NCBI RefSeq assembly: GCF_900129725.1
Contig: NZ_FQWQ01000001.1
Location: forward strand, 3,162,001 to 3,226,000
Length of the DNA stretch: 64,000 bases
Reading direction: 5' to 3'
From: Chryseolinea serpens
GTDB taxonomy: Bacteria > Bacteroidota > Bacteroidia > Cytophagales > Cyclobacteriaceae
The position numbers were made by a program, and so were the translations under genes. Below are positions 29,470 through 38,003 of this stretch, in pieces. The notes under the pieces were generated by a model that worked only from the letters and a program-made list of their open reading frames with translations, was not told the DNA's origin and ran no database searches. Each line of letters starts with the position of its first letter. Within the stretch, counting starts at the first letter, position 1.

Positions 29470-30033
29470 CTAGCGGAAGTTGTCGTACAGCCGCTGGGCT
29501 TCGGCCAGGGAAGTGTCCAGGTGCTCGTTGACCAGCACGACATCGAATTGATCCTGGAAGGACATTTCGAAGTTGGCTTTGAACAACCGGCGCGAGAGGC
29601 TTTCTTCGGTTTCGGTGCCGCGGTCGTTCAACCGGGCTTTGAGCACTTCGATGGAGGGAACTTTCACAAAGATGGCGAGGGCTCTGTCGCCGAAATATTT
29701 TTTGAGATTCAATCCGCCTTTCACGTCCACGTCGAAGATCACGTCTTTGCCTGCGGCCCAGATGCGATCGATCTCGGATTTGAGGGTGCCATAGAAATTG
29801 CCGGCATAGACTTCTTCCCACTCGATGAATTCGTCGGCGTCGATCTTGTGTTTGAATTCTTCGGGCGTGAGAAAATAATAATCCTTGCCATGCGATTCGG
29901 TCCGTCCCCTTCTGTCGCGGGTGGATGCGGAGATGGAGAAGCCGAGGCTGGGGTTGCTTTCAAGAAGATGTTTGACGATTGTCGTTTTTCCGGAACCGGA
30001 GGGTGCTGAAAAAATGAGTGCTTTGCCTGCCAT
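29470..30033 (-). CDS. gmk: Guanylate kinase
   Basis: Phosphorylates GMP to GDP. The 187 residues carry the P-loop [10 protein letters not shown], the GMP-binding region [22 protein letters not shown] and the LID-region Arg/Tyr residues. Length is typical. It begins 5 bases after the anti-sigma stop, so translation is coupled to that gene, and nadD follows. The placement behind an ECF sigma/anti-sigma pair suggests the nucleotide genes are transcribed with that regulator. Confidence 0.97.
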   Translation of the reverse strand: MAGKALIFSAPSGSGKTTIVKHLLESNPSLGFSISASTRDRRGRTESHGKDYYFLTPEEFKHKIDADEFIEWEEVYAGNFYGTLKSEIDRIWAAGKDVIFDVDVKGGLNLKKYFGDRALAIFVKVPSIEVLKARLNDRGTETEESLSRRLFKANFEMSFQDQFDVVLVNEHLDTSLAEAQRLYDNFR

Positions 30034-30038
30034 CCGGA

Positions 30039-30305
30039 TTATGCTGCGCCGATTTTATTTTTGATTTGCTCTACCAGGTCGGAAGGGGCCTGGCCGCCAC
30101 AGCATTTTGTTTTGAGCAATTCTTTGATCTTCATTTCGAGATGATAGTTTTTATAGCAAGGCAGGCATTCGTCGAGGTGATGCTTGAGAAATTGCTCTTT
30201 TTGTTCGTAGGTGGCTTCACCATCCAGGATGAGTTGTAACATCTCCAGACACTCGCGTTTGTTCGAACAGTCTTGCTTCATATGGCTCTGATCGGAATTA
30301 CTCAT
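30039..30305 (-). CDS. Zinc-finger anti-sigma factor (ZAS/RsrA-like)
   Basis: An 88-residue cytoplasmic anti-sigma factor. The signature [10 protein letters not shown] (His-x3-Cys-x2-Cys) is the ZAS motif; further cysteines are [10 protein letters not shown] near the N-terminus and KCCGG near the C-terminus. In the RsrA group the zinc-bound cysteines sense thiol oxidation and release the sigma factor. There is no transmembrane segment. It starts 3 bases after the sigma-factor stop, confirming it as the cognate partner. Gmk starts 5 bases after it. Confidence 0.82.
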   Translation of the reverse strand: MSNSDQSHMKQDCSNKRECLEMLQLILDGEATYEQKEQFLKHHLDECLPCYKNYHLEMKIKELLKTKCCGGQAPSDLVEQIKNKIGAA

Positions 30306-30308
30306 GGT

Positions 30309-30899
30309 TCAGGTAGTTTTATAACCCATTTGTTTAGCGTACTCGCTTAATTTTTCTTTCAGTAAGTTTCTCGCCCGGTGTAACCGGCTTCTCACGGTTC
30401 CAATAGGGATGTCCAATATCTTGGCCATCTCATCATATTTAAAACCTTCCAGATCACAAAGTATGATCACGGTTCTGAAATCTACGTCAAGCGCGTTGAG
30501 GGCATTTGATATCTCATCGCCGATCATATCTTTCAGCGCCTCCACACGCAGATCGGGCGTTATTTGCCTGTCAACCTCTTCGGAGTTATAATACGTTTCA
30601 ACCTCCTGGTAATCTACCTTCGAGGGCTCCTTGCTCTTCTTCCGGTAGTCATTAATGAAGCTGTTTTTTAAAATTCGAAACAGCCATGCCTTCGCGTTAG
30701 TTCCTTTCTGAAAAGATTCAATGAATCGATAGGCTTTCAGGTACGTGTCCTGCACCAGGTCTTTGGAGTCGTCCTGGTCCAGCGTGAGCCGATAGCCAAA
30801 GTTGTACATTGAGTGTATATGGGGCATGAACTCGTTGTTGAAGATGTTTTGTTTCTCCTCCTCTGAGTAATGCTGTTTCGGGGCCTCTTCTAGTTCCAT
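30309..30899 (-). CDS. ECF sigma factor (SigH/RpoE-like)
   Basis: A 196-residue ECF sigma factor. Region 2 shows HIHSMYNFGYRLTLDQDDSKDLVQDTYLKAYRFIESF and AWLFRILKNSFINDYRKKSK, region 4 shows RTVIILCDLEGFKYDEMAKILDIPIGTVRSRLHRARNLL. Paired with a ZAS anti-sigma factor directly downstream, it likely responds to oxidative or thiol stress. It leads a run with gmk and nadD, which would place basic nucleotide genes behind a regulator gene, though internal promoters may exist. Confidence 0.92.
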   Translation of the reverse strand: MELEEAPKQHYSEEEKQNIFNNEFMPHIHSMYNFGYRLTLDQDDSKDLVQDTYLKAYRFIESFQKGTNAKAWLFRILKNSFINDYRKKSKEPSKVDYQEVETYYNSEEVDRQITPDLRVEALKDMIGDEISNALNALDVDFRTVIILCDLEGFKYDEMAKILDIPIGTVRSRLHRARNLLKEKLSEYAKQMGYKTT

Positions 30900-30991
30900 G
30901 TGGGCCTAAAAATAGTAAAAAGATAGTGCTAAAAAATACGATTCTGCAATCCAGTGCCCGAAAACGAGACACTTTTCGGAAATCACCCCCC

Positions 30992-31885
30992 TTATCCCCT
31001 CCCCTTGTCCCCTCCCCGTTGCTTGACGTAAACGACCCCTTTGGGTGGATATAAACCATTGAGCATCCTGATCCACCGGGCATGTGCGCTGCTCCGTCGT
31101 GTGCGCAGCGGCTCACTGAAAAAGTCGAATGCCCGCAGTGCGTCGAGCTCTTTGTCGAGGGTTGATCTTCGCAGATAACTTTCCACAAAAAATTTTGTGA
31201 TCACTTCGTTCCATCCCTCCTTGTTTCCCCAATAGTGCCCAATGAAGTCGGCGCCGGCGTGCAATGGGTAACTTTCGAAGAGTGCTACGGCAAGCGCAAA
31301 CTGCTCGACCAACCGGCGCTCCACATCGGCGGCACACATGTCGTCGCAAATCGAAAGCGCGAGTTGGATCGCCTTCAAATTATTTGCGCCCGGCACCGCC
31401 ACCACGCCAGCGTTCCACATGGCATGATCGCCGCGAATGGTCACGCCACCAAAGGCTTTGCCCACGATTTGAGCTGCCATGCGCCGTTCGGTTTTTGTTT
31501 TGAGTGTTGCCAGCGCGCCTTCGTTCTCGTGCATAAATGCTTCGGTGGTCAGACGCCTGGCCATTGTGGCCCCATCGCCAAATAAAAATGTATCGGTGTC
31601 GAGGTAAACCATGGGCTTCTCGCCCAGCTTCAAGGCGAGATGTTCCAGGGCTTTGATCTTGATGCGCCAGAAAAAATCATGGGGACCTCGCCATTCCTTC
31701 AAGGTGTCGGGTGTGATCGCGATCAGTTCGACGTGGTCGCGGACGTGTCCATAGAATTCGGGAGCGTCGGTGATGAGGGTTATGGAATGGATGTGCTCTT
31801 TTTGCGTGAGGAAACTCAGCATGGAGAACGCTGCCTGGTGGTGGATCTCGAGTCGGGGGCCAAATGTGATGTAGAGTAAATTCAT
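30992..31885 (-). CDS. GT-A-fold glycosyltransferase-like protein
   Basis: A 297-residue protein with a GT8-like look: ITFGPRLEIHHQAAFSMLSFL at the N-terminus, PMVYLDTDTFLFGD (D96-T-D98, a DxD metal/nucleotide-sugar site), MWNAGVVAVPG, and a late HYWGNKEGWNE. I do not recognise a subfamily. It lies 13 bases after the GT2 gene at 31899-33134, so the two are co-transcribed and probably act on one surface glycan. The last 20 residues are rich in Gly/Lys and may be disordered. Confidence 0.75.
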   Translation of the reverse strand: MNLLYITFGPRLEIHHQAAFSMLSFLTQKEHIHSITLITDAPEFYGHVRDHVELIAITPDTLKEWRGPHDFFWRIKIKALEHLALKLGEKPMVYLDTDTFLFGDGATMARRLTTEAFMHENEGALATLKTKTERRMAAQIVGKAFGGVTIRGDHAMWNAGVVAVPGANNLKAIQLALSICDDMCAADVERRLVEQFALAVALFESYPLHAGADFIGHYWGNKEGWNEVITKFFVESYLRRSTLDKELDALRAFDFFSEPLRTRRSSAHARWIRMLNGLYPPKGVVYVKQRGGDKGRG

Positions 31886-31898
31886 CGCTCTCGGTTGC

Positions 31899-33134
31899 TC
31901 AGTTTATATCGGGCGCAGCGCTACGGCTCACTCCGTATCCCCACATGCCTTTTTTTATTTCATAAAAGGAAACAGAACGCTGTTTCAAATGTTCGATCCA
32001 CGTCTTCGCTGTGTCGGGAGCTCCGGCACCTCCTTCGTCTCTCCAGAAAGAGATCATCGTTCCTTTTTTCGAACGACGGTCGACGAGGGCTTTATCTTTC
32101 CGGGCGTATTGCTTGTGCAGGGCGATGGTTTCTTCGGAAAAATCTGCCGGCCCTTCAATCCATAAAATGTATTCTTCCGTGGCCGCTGCCAGGAAATTAT
32201 CATCCTCTGATTGCACAAAAGGAATCGCCAAACTTTCCTGATACGCCTTCACGACGTCGCGCTGTTCTTCCGTCAATTTTTGTGTGACCACTTCGTCTGG
32301 CAAAACCGCTTGCCCGTTGAGGCCTTGAAGAATTTTCTGAAGTTCTGCTGTTTCCCTGGTGGTGATGACGAGCGACAGTTTAAGCGAGCGGTTGCGCTCG
32401 AGCAGCTTGGCATATTTATAGAATGCTCCATTGGCGTTCGAGCCCGAGATGAGCAGACCTTCGTAGCCATCAAAAATTCCTCCATTCAAAACATAGCTCT
32501 TGAAGAATGCTGCGATGGTTTTATAAAAGATCTTGAAGGGCGTGACGGTTTTGCGAAAGGCATGTTCCTCGGCATACAGGTCGGCATACTGAAGTTGCAT
32601 TTTGCGGATCAGCTGTGAAGCGTTTTGATAAGCCTCATGCAGCAGGTCTCCCTTTAGTGTTGCCGTTTTTGTGCCCGGCTGCATCACCACCGTTTCGTGG
32701 ACTTTGCCGCCGGCCCAGTTGCCTTTGCGCCTGTCCCACAACCGGATCTTGCGATCGGGATACCAGCCGCTGGACTTTATCCATTTACCGGCATAACTAT
32801 TGAGCCGGTTGAAATCGTAGGCGTCGGCTGTCCAGTTGGATTTTGCCTGGAGGATTGACTGCTCAAGTTCTGGTGACAAATATTCATCCGCGTCCAGCGC
32901 TAAAATATAATGATGGGCAGCTTGTGTGACGGAAAATTTCTTTTGTGCCGTAAACCCTGTGAAGGGATGTTCGACGAATGTGACGCCTTTCGCCAGGCAT
33001 ATTTCACGTGTGCGGTCTTTGGAGAACGAATCGACGACCACCACTTCATCGGCCACTTTGCGCACCGAGTCGATGCACCGGCCGATCCTTTTTTCTTCAT
33101 TGAACGTGATGATGACCGCGCTGATGTTGACCAT
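31899..33134 (-). CDS. Family 2 glycosyltransferase with a second, degenerate GT2-like half
   Basis: A 411-residue protein. Residues 1-230 are a complete LPS-type GT2 (WaaE/KdtX-like): SAVIITFNEEKRIGRC, VVVDSFSKDRTREI, LALDADEYLS with D81-A-D83, and a C-terminal YGKWIKSSGWYPDRKIRLW / GKVHETV region. From about residue 250 a second GT2-like stretch starts (LSLVITTRETAELQKILQGLNGQAVLPDEVV) and runs through EDDNFLAAA and EYILWIEGPADF, where a DxD would be expected but is EGP. The second half therefore looks like a compacted, non-catalytic transferase domain. Start ATG 33134 (MVNISAV) is chosen over ATG 33173. The gene sits 13 bases before the GT-A-like gene. Confidence 0.85.
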   Translation of the reverse strand: MVNISAVIITFNEEKRIGRCIDSVRKVADEVVVVDSFSKDRTREICLAKGVTFVEHPFTGFTAQKKFSVTQAAHHYILALDADEYLSPELEQSILQAKSNWTADAYDFNRLNSYAGKWIKSSGWYPDRKIRLWDRRKGNWAGGKVHETVVMQPGTKTATLKGDLLHEAYQNASQLIRKMQLQYADLYAEEHAFRKTVTPFKIFYKTIAAFFKSYVLNGGIFDGYEGLLISGSNANGAFYKYAKLLERNRSLKLSLVITTRETAELQKILQGLNGQAVLPDEVVTQKLTEEQRDVVKAYQESLAIPFVQSEDDNFLAAATEEYILWIEGPADFSEETIALHKQYARKDKALVDRRSKKGTMISFWRDEGGAGAPDTAKTWIEHLKQRSVSFYEIKKGMWGYGVSRSAAPDIN

Positions 33135-33196
33135 GGGTGTAGTAATGCCTGCAAAGGTCCGCGTTGACAGCAACTAAAACAAGCGTCATAAAAAAA

Positions 33197-33231
33197 GCCT
33201 GTTCAAAAAACTCGCGCTTTTTGAGACAGGC
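33197..33231 (-). terminator. Intrinsic terminator after the VWA gene
   Basis: GCCTGTTCAAAAA (33197-33209) and TTTTTGAGACAGGC (33218-33231) form a long stem with few mismatches. On the minus strand the hairpin is followed by TTTTTTA. It is 65 bases after the VWA stop at 33296. Confidence 0.8.
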
Positions 33232-33295
33232 CCGGGTGTTGCAGGCAACGATAGGCTAAGGTAACGGTAAGGTTATTTGATCAACCTGGCGCCTT

Positions 33296-35179
33296 CTAAT
33301 GCCGGCCAGAGCTTGCCGTTGATCCGAAGGCTTTCACCAGGTTGATAAATTCGATACGGTACCCTTCCGTGTCCTCGCCCTTGGCACCCTGTGCCATTTG
33401 TACCACTTGGTCGTATGTGAAATGATTGACATATTCCGACTCGCGCAGCAGCATGCCGAAGGAAGCCACCGAAGCCGACCAGCGGAAATTGTCGGTGGTC
33501 TTTGCCAGTGGCGTGTTGTCGTCCACCAGGGGGTGTACGATGAGCTTGCTCACGTCTTCGTCGGGTTTTTTATAGCGCAGTTTGATGGTCAGCAGTTCTT
33601 TGGAGGTGTTTGCCGACGGGTTTACTTGCGTGGTCTGATATTTCAGGTCGTCTATTTTATAGAACTCGCTCTCCACGCCCACCGGGATGATCTCATACAA
33701 AGCCGTCACCGTGTGGCCCGAGCCCAATTCGCCGGCGTCCTTTTTATCGTTGTTGAAGTCTTCGCTTTTCAGCATCCGGTTTTCATAGCCGATGAGGCGG
33801 TAGGCTTTCACTTTTGCGGGGTTGAACTCGAGTTGCAGCTTCACGTCTTTGGCGATGGTGAACAACGTGCCGCCGAATTCATTCACCAGCACTTTGCGTG
33901 CTTCGGTGATGTTGTCGATGTAGGCATAGTTGCCATTGCCTTTATCGGACAGGATCTCCATTTTGGAATCTTTGTAGTTGCCCATGCCAAAGCCTAGCAC
34001 GGTGAGGAACACGCCATCTTTTCTTTTCTCTTCGATCAAGCGTTCCATGGACGCATTGCTGGATTCGCCGATGTTAAAGTCGCCGTCGGTGGCCAGGATC
34101 ACCCGATTGTTGCCTCCGACTTTGAAATGTTCTTTGGCCGTGGCATAGGCCAATTGGATGCCCGCGCCGCCGGCCGTTGAGCCACCAGCCTGGAGGTTGT
34201 CAAGGGCTTCGATGATCTTGTTTTTGTTGGCACCCGATGTAGGTTCCAATACCAATCCTGCCGCGCCAGCATATACCACGATGGCCACGTGATCTTGTTC
34301 CCGCAGTTGCTCCACCAACATTTTGAAAGATGCCTTCAGCAGGGGGAGCTTGTTGGGTTCATCCATGGAGCCCGACACGTCGATAAGGAACACGAGGTTG
34401 GAGGGCGGCAGGTTGTCGGTGGGGATTTTCTTTCCTTGCAGGCCGACGTGTACCAGCTTGTGTTTGGCGTTCCAGGGTGCTGTAGAGATTTCGGTGATCA
34501 CAGCAAAAGGGTCGTCGCCTTTTGGTTGCGCATAGTCATAGTTAAAATAGTTGATCATCTCTTCGATGCGCACGGCGTCTTTCGGAGGGCGCTGACCGTT
34601 GTTGATGAAGCGGCGCACGTTGCTGTAGGAAGCCGCATCCACGTCGATGGAAAATGTGGACAGGGGGTTCTTCAAGGCGCCGAGAAAAATATTTTCGTTT
34701 ATGGCGTCGTATTCTTCGGTGTTCCACTGAGGTTGTTGCTCGTCATAGTAGGCCGATACAATGCCTTCAGCGGGAGCGCTTGCCATGTCCGCGCTTTTTA
34801 AAGTGGCTACGGAGCCTGTTAAACTTTTCTTTCTCTGAACGCCAGATCCAGTGACAACCACCTCCTGCAGCGCAGTAACGTCTTCTTCCAGTTTTATGTC
34901 GAGCGTATTGCTGCTGCCCAATGTCACTTCCTTGGATTTATATCCGATAAATGAAAACACCAGCTTTCCGCCTTTCTCGGGCACTGTAATGCTGTACTTT
35001 CCCTCTGCGTTGGTGGTCGTCCCGTTAGCGGACCCCTTCAAAATAACGGTGACGCCAGGGATGGGATTGCCATCGCTATTGGCTGTGACCTTGCCGGTGA
35101 TGATGCGGGGTTGGGGTGGGGCCATAAAGCCGGCCGAGACCATGAACAGCGCGACGAGCATCCAGATTGACTTTTTCAT
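33296..35179 (-). CDS. VWA-domain protein (YfbK-like) with N-terminal regulatory-like and plug-like segments
   Basis: A 627-residue secreted/outer-surface protein. After a signal peptide (MLVALFMVSAGFMA) there is a carboxypeptidase regulatory-like domain (about 26-105, ITGKVTANSDGNPIPGVTV) and a TonB-plug-like strand (LQEVVVTGSGVQRKKSLTGSV), the start of a SusC-type receptor with no barrel. The rest is the YfbK-type VWA protein: VWF N-terminal part, MIDAS motif DVSGSMDEPN (Asp near 265) and the DUF3520 C-terminus. So a receptor-like front is fused to a metal-dependent adhesion domain. The start is ATG 35179; 35263 adds an unconserved 28-residue leader. It is divergent from the ECF sigma gene at 35266. 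A terminator follows. Confidence 0.85.
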   Translation of the reverse strand: MKKSIWMLVALFMVSAGFMAPPQPRIITGKVTANSDGNPIPGVTVILKGSANGTTTNAEGKYSITVPEKGGKLVFSFIGYKSKEVTLGSSNTLDIKLEEDVTALQEVVVTGSGVQRKKSLTGSVATLKSADMASAPAEGIVSAYYDEQQPQWNTEEYDAINENIFLGALKNPLSTFSIDVDAASYSNVRRFINNGQRPPKDAVRIEEMINYFNYDYAQPKGDDPFAVITEISTAPWNAKHKLVHVGLQGKKIPTDNLPPSNLVFLIDVSGSMDEPNKLPLLKASFKMLVEQLREQDHVAIVVYAGAAGLVLEPTSGANKNKIIEALDNLQAGGSTAGGAGIQLAYATAKEHFKVGGNNRVILATDGDFNIGESSNASMERLIEEKRKDGVFLTVLGFGMGNYKDSKMEILSDKGNGNYAYIDNITEARKVLVNEFGGTLFTIAKDVKLQLEFNPAKVKAYRLIGYENRMLKSEDFNNDKKDAGELGSGHTVTALYEIIPVGVESEFYKIDDLKYQTTQVNPSANTSKELLTIKLRYKKPDEDVSKLIVHPLVDDNTPLAKTTDNFRWSASVASFGMLLRESEYVNHFTYDQVVQMAQGAKGEDTEGYRIEFINLVKAFGSTASSGRH

Positions 35180-35265
35180 AGCAAAATGATTTTGTTTGCT
35201 ACTGAGATGATGCCGGTCTTCCGATTCCATAAAGCATCCAATTATTTTTTTACTATTTTTCAAAA

Positions 35266-35829
35266 ATGCTTTCTCCCAAAGAATATAAGGCGTCGACCGA
35301 CGCCGAGCTGATCCAACACTATAAGGTGTCGGGGGCGTTGGATATTTTGGGGGAATTGTACAACCGCTACATGTCGCTCACCTACGGGGTGTGTCTGAAG
35401 TACCTGAAAGACAGGGAGGAAAGCCGCGATGCGGTGATGCAGATCTTCGAAAAGCTGGTAAACAGTTTAAAGGAGCACGACGTTGCTCATTTTAAGAGCT
35501 GGCTCTATGTAACAGCCCGAAACCACTGCCTGATGCAGCTCAGGGCCCGAAAAGGCAAGAATTTCGAAGAAATTTCACCTTTTCTTATGGAAGACAGCCC
35601 CGCAGTGCATCTGGAGGATGAACCGGACCTGGAAGCCAACCTTTCGCAGCTGGAAAAGTGCATTGGCACACTGGCCGCTGAACAGAAACAGTGCGTGGAG
35701 TTGTTTTATCTCCAACAGAAGTGCTATAAAGACATTGGCGACCTGACCGGCTACGACGCAAACAAAGTGAAGAGTTATATTCAAAACGGAAAACGCAACC
35801 TGAAGCTCTGCATGGAGCAACATGGCTGA
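35266..35829 (+). CDS. ECF sigma factor
   Basis: A 187-residue sigma-70 family factor. Region 2: ELIQHYKVSGALDILGELYNRYMSLTYGVCLKYLKDREESRDAVMQIFEKLV, then FKSWLYVTARNHCLMQLRARK. Region 4: LAAEQKQCVELFYLQQKCYKDIGDLTGYDANKVKSYIQNGKRNLK. It differs from the one at 30309 in having no ZAS partner; its partner is the membrane anti-sigma/TonB gene overlapping its last 8 bases. The divergent start of the VWA gene is within 90 bases. Confidence 0.92.
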   Translation: MLSPKEYKASTDAELIQHYKVSGALDILGELYNRYMSLTYGVCLKYLKDREESRDAVMQIFEKLVNSLKEHDVAHFKSWLYVTARNHCLMQLRARKGKNFEEISPFLMEDSPAVHLEDEPDLEANLSQLEKCIGTLAAEQKQCVELFYLQQKCYKDIGDLTGYDANKVKSYIQNGKRNLKLCMEQHG

Positions 35830-37270
35830 CCTGAAAAACGATATCGACAAATACCTGAAGGGCGAGCTTAGCCCGGCAGAAATGCACGCGCTGGAAAAAA
35901 AGGCGCTGAACGATCCTTTTTTGGCCGATGCCCTAGAGGGTGCCGGTGAAATACAGCCTCCACAATTTGAGGCCGACCTACATGATTTACAGCAGGCTCT
36001 CCAACAACGCATCGGCAGAAAAGAAGAAAAGAAAGTCGTTTCGCTTTGGGTTTGGAGCGCGCGGATTGCTGCGGGGCTTGCTGTTGTCGCGGTTGCTTCC
36101 GTTATCATTTTTCAGCTCACCCAACGCAACAAAAGCGAGCAGCTGTCGATGGTCCAGGACAAGGACATGACACCCGCGCTCCCGAAAGAAGAACCGGCGC
36201 CCGTGCCTGAAGTAGAAAAACCCATACCCTCGCAGCCCTCGATCGTGGAGGAGAAACCGAATCCCATTGCATCTCGAGAAGATCGGAAAACTACATCCAC
36301 GGCTTCGGAACCCGCATCCGAGGGTGTCAGCACAGTTGAACTTCCCGTCGTTGAGCTTGAAGACTCGGAACCCGTCGCGAAAAATGAGTTGTCGACGCAA
36401 CCTACCGAAGCCGCTGAGGAAAAAGCAGAGCAATTTATCCTAAAGGACAAAGCCGATGGCTCACTGATACAATCCGACGCCAAAAAGAAACGTGTCGCTC
36501 AAAATGAACAAGCTGCTCCGGCGGCAATGGATGGGTACTTTAATTCTAGCAATGCCGATAATCATAGCGTTGACAAAAAATACAGCATCGATAAAAAAAC
36601 TTTCCCCGATTCAACGACCTTCCTATTCAAACCGACTCCAGGCATTGTGGCCGGAGTGGGTGCCAGCAAACCAAAAGTGGTAACCGGGAGAGTGACCGGT
36701 GAAGATGGCGAAGGGTTGCCCGGCGTGAACGTGATGATCAAAGGCTCCAGCGTCGGCACCGTCACCAATGCTACCGGAGATTACCAGATCACGCTACAGG
36801 AAAACGACAAACTCGTATTCTCCTACATCGGCTACACCGGCCGGGAAGCCGACACCCAGAAAGACAAAGTAGATGTAGAAATGGACGTGGATGCCTCCCA
36901 ACTCAGCGAAGTGGTGGTGGTGGGCTATGAACCCGCTTTCGACAAAGACGAGGAACGCGCCGAAGCCCTGGAGCTTGCCAGCCCGGAAGGTGGCCGGCGC
37001 GCCTACAAACAATACCTTGAAAAAAATCTGACCTACCCACAGCAGGCCATTGAGAACAAAGTGGAGGGGCGGGTAACTATCCAGTTCACCGTCGAATCCA
37101 CCGGGTTGCTTTCGAATTTCTCCGTTTTAAAAGGAATCGGTTCGGGTTGTGACGAAGAAGTGATCCGCCTGGTGCGCCAAGGCCCCAAATGGTATCCCAC
37201 CAAACGCAGCAACGAGGCCGTGCGCGACCGGGTGAAGGTGAGAATGAAATTTGTGTTACCCAAAAAATAA
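35822..37270 (+). CDS. Membrane anti-sigma factor fused to regulatory-like and TonB C-terminal domains
   Basis: A 482-residue inner-membrane protein. The cytoplasmic N-terminus (DKYLKGELSPAEMHALEKKALNDPFLADALEGA, 1-45) looks like the anti-sigma regions of Bacteroidota. One helix (WVWSARIAAGLAVVAVASVIIF, about 76-97) follows. A periplasmic Pro/Glu/Thr-rich spacer of about 170 residues leads to a carboxypeptidase regulatory-like domain (about 284-355) and a TonB C-terminal domain (about 393-480, KNLTYPQQAIENKVEGRV, VTIQFTVESTGLLSNF). The design couples a sigma factor to a TonB-type reach across the periplasm. It overlaps the sigma gene by 8 bases and is 21 bases before the DUF4230 gene. Confidence 0.82.
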   Translation: MADLKNDIDKYLKGELSPAEMHALEKKALNDPFLADALEGAGEIQPPQFEADLHDLQQALQQRIGRKEEKKVVSLWVWSARIAAGLAVVAVASVIIFQLTQRNKSEQLSMVQDKDMTPALPKEEPAPVPEVEKPIPSQPSIVEEKPNPIASREDRKTTSTASEPASEGVSTVELPVVELEDSEPVAKNELSTQPTEAAEEKAEQFILKDKADGSLIQSDAKKKRVAQNEQAAPAAMDGYFNSSNADNHSVDKKYSIDKKTFPDSTTFLFKPTPGIVAGVGASKPKVVTGRVTGEDGEGLPGVNVMIKGSSVGTVTNATGDYQITLQENDKLVFSYIGYTGREADTQKDKVDVEMDVDASQLSEVVVVGYEPAFDKDEERAEALELASPEGGRRAYKQYLEKNLTYPQQAIENKVEGRVTIQFTVESTGLLSNFSVLKGIGSGCDEEVIRLVRQGPKWYPTKRSNEAVRDRVKVRMKFVLPKK

Positions 37271-37291
37271 ATCCTCCACCAACCCTCACGC

Positions 37292-37942
37292 ATGTTCTCC
37301 AACCGAAAGATCATATTGCTCATCGTGTTACTGATCACGGTGGCGATCACGGCCTATGTGATCGTGGTGGTTATTCCCACCCGACTGGCGGAGAAAAGCT
37401 ATGCCGGCGCAAAGCAAATCGGCCACGACATCGCCGCCGCCTTTCATGTGACACCCGAAATCACCGTGAACAACACCGTGGTGCTGCAACAACAAACGCC
37501 CATCCTCGAAGTGGCTACGCTCTCGCAAAAATTTCAACACCACTATGCCTGGACAAACACGATGCTGGGCAGCACCAAAAAGATCGACATCACGGGCACG
37601 TTCGAAGCCAAGGCCGGCTTCGATCTGAACAAGCGGTTCAGCATTACCATCGACGACACAAAAGCTATCGTCACTCTCCCCCACGCGCAACTGTTGTCGC
37701 TGGAGCCCATGCCCGACGTAAAGTTTCAAGATGAGCACGGCTTGTGGAATTGGGTGCATCAGGATGACCGTTCGCAAGCCATGAATGCCTTTACGCGCGA
37801 TGCCCGCGCGTATGCAGAGCAAGGCACCTTTGTGAGTAAAGCGCAAGCCGAAATGGAAACGAAGCTTCGGGCCATTTTGAAAGGGCACGGCAAAGACGTG
37901 GAGATCCATTATGTGGAAAGCGCCCGGATCGAGAAATTATAA
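37292..37942 (+). CDS. DUF4230 domain membrane-anchored protein
   Basis: A 216-residue protein with an N-terminal membrane helix (IILLIVLLITVAITAYVIVVVI, about 7-28) and a periplasmic domain that matches DUF4230 as I recall it: NTVVLQQQTPILEVATLSQKF, GTFEAKAGFDLNKRFSITIDD, AIVTLPHAQLLSLE. Function unknown. It follows the TonB-anti-sigma gene by 21 bases, so it is likely the third member of that unit. Confidence 0.78.
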   Translation: MFSNRKIILLIVLLITVAITAYVIVVVIPTRLAEKSYAGAKQIGHDIAAAFHVTPEITVNNTVVLQQQTPILEVATLSQKFQHHYAWTNTMLGSTKKIDITGTFEAKAGFDLNKRFSITIDDTKAIVTLPHAQLLSLEPMPDVKFQDEHGLWNWVHQDDRSQAMNAFTRDARAYAEQGTFVSKAQAEMETKLRAILKGHGKDVEIHYVESARIEKL

Positions 37943-38003
37943 GCCAAAAAAAAGGACCGCACCTTCCGGCACAGCCCTTCCAATCTGGGTTGAATAAAAA
38001 ATC

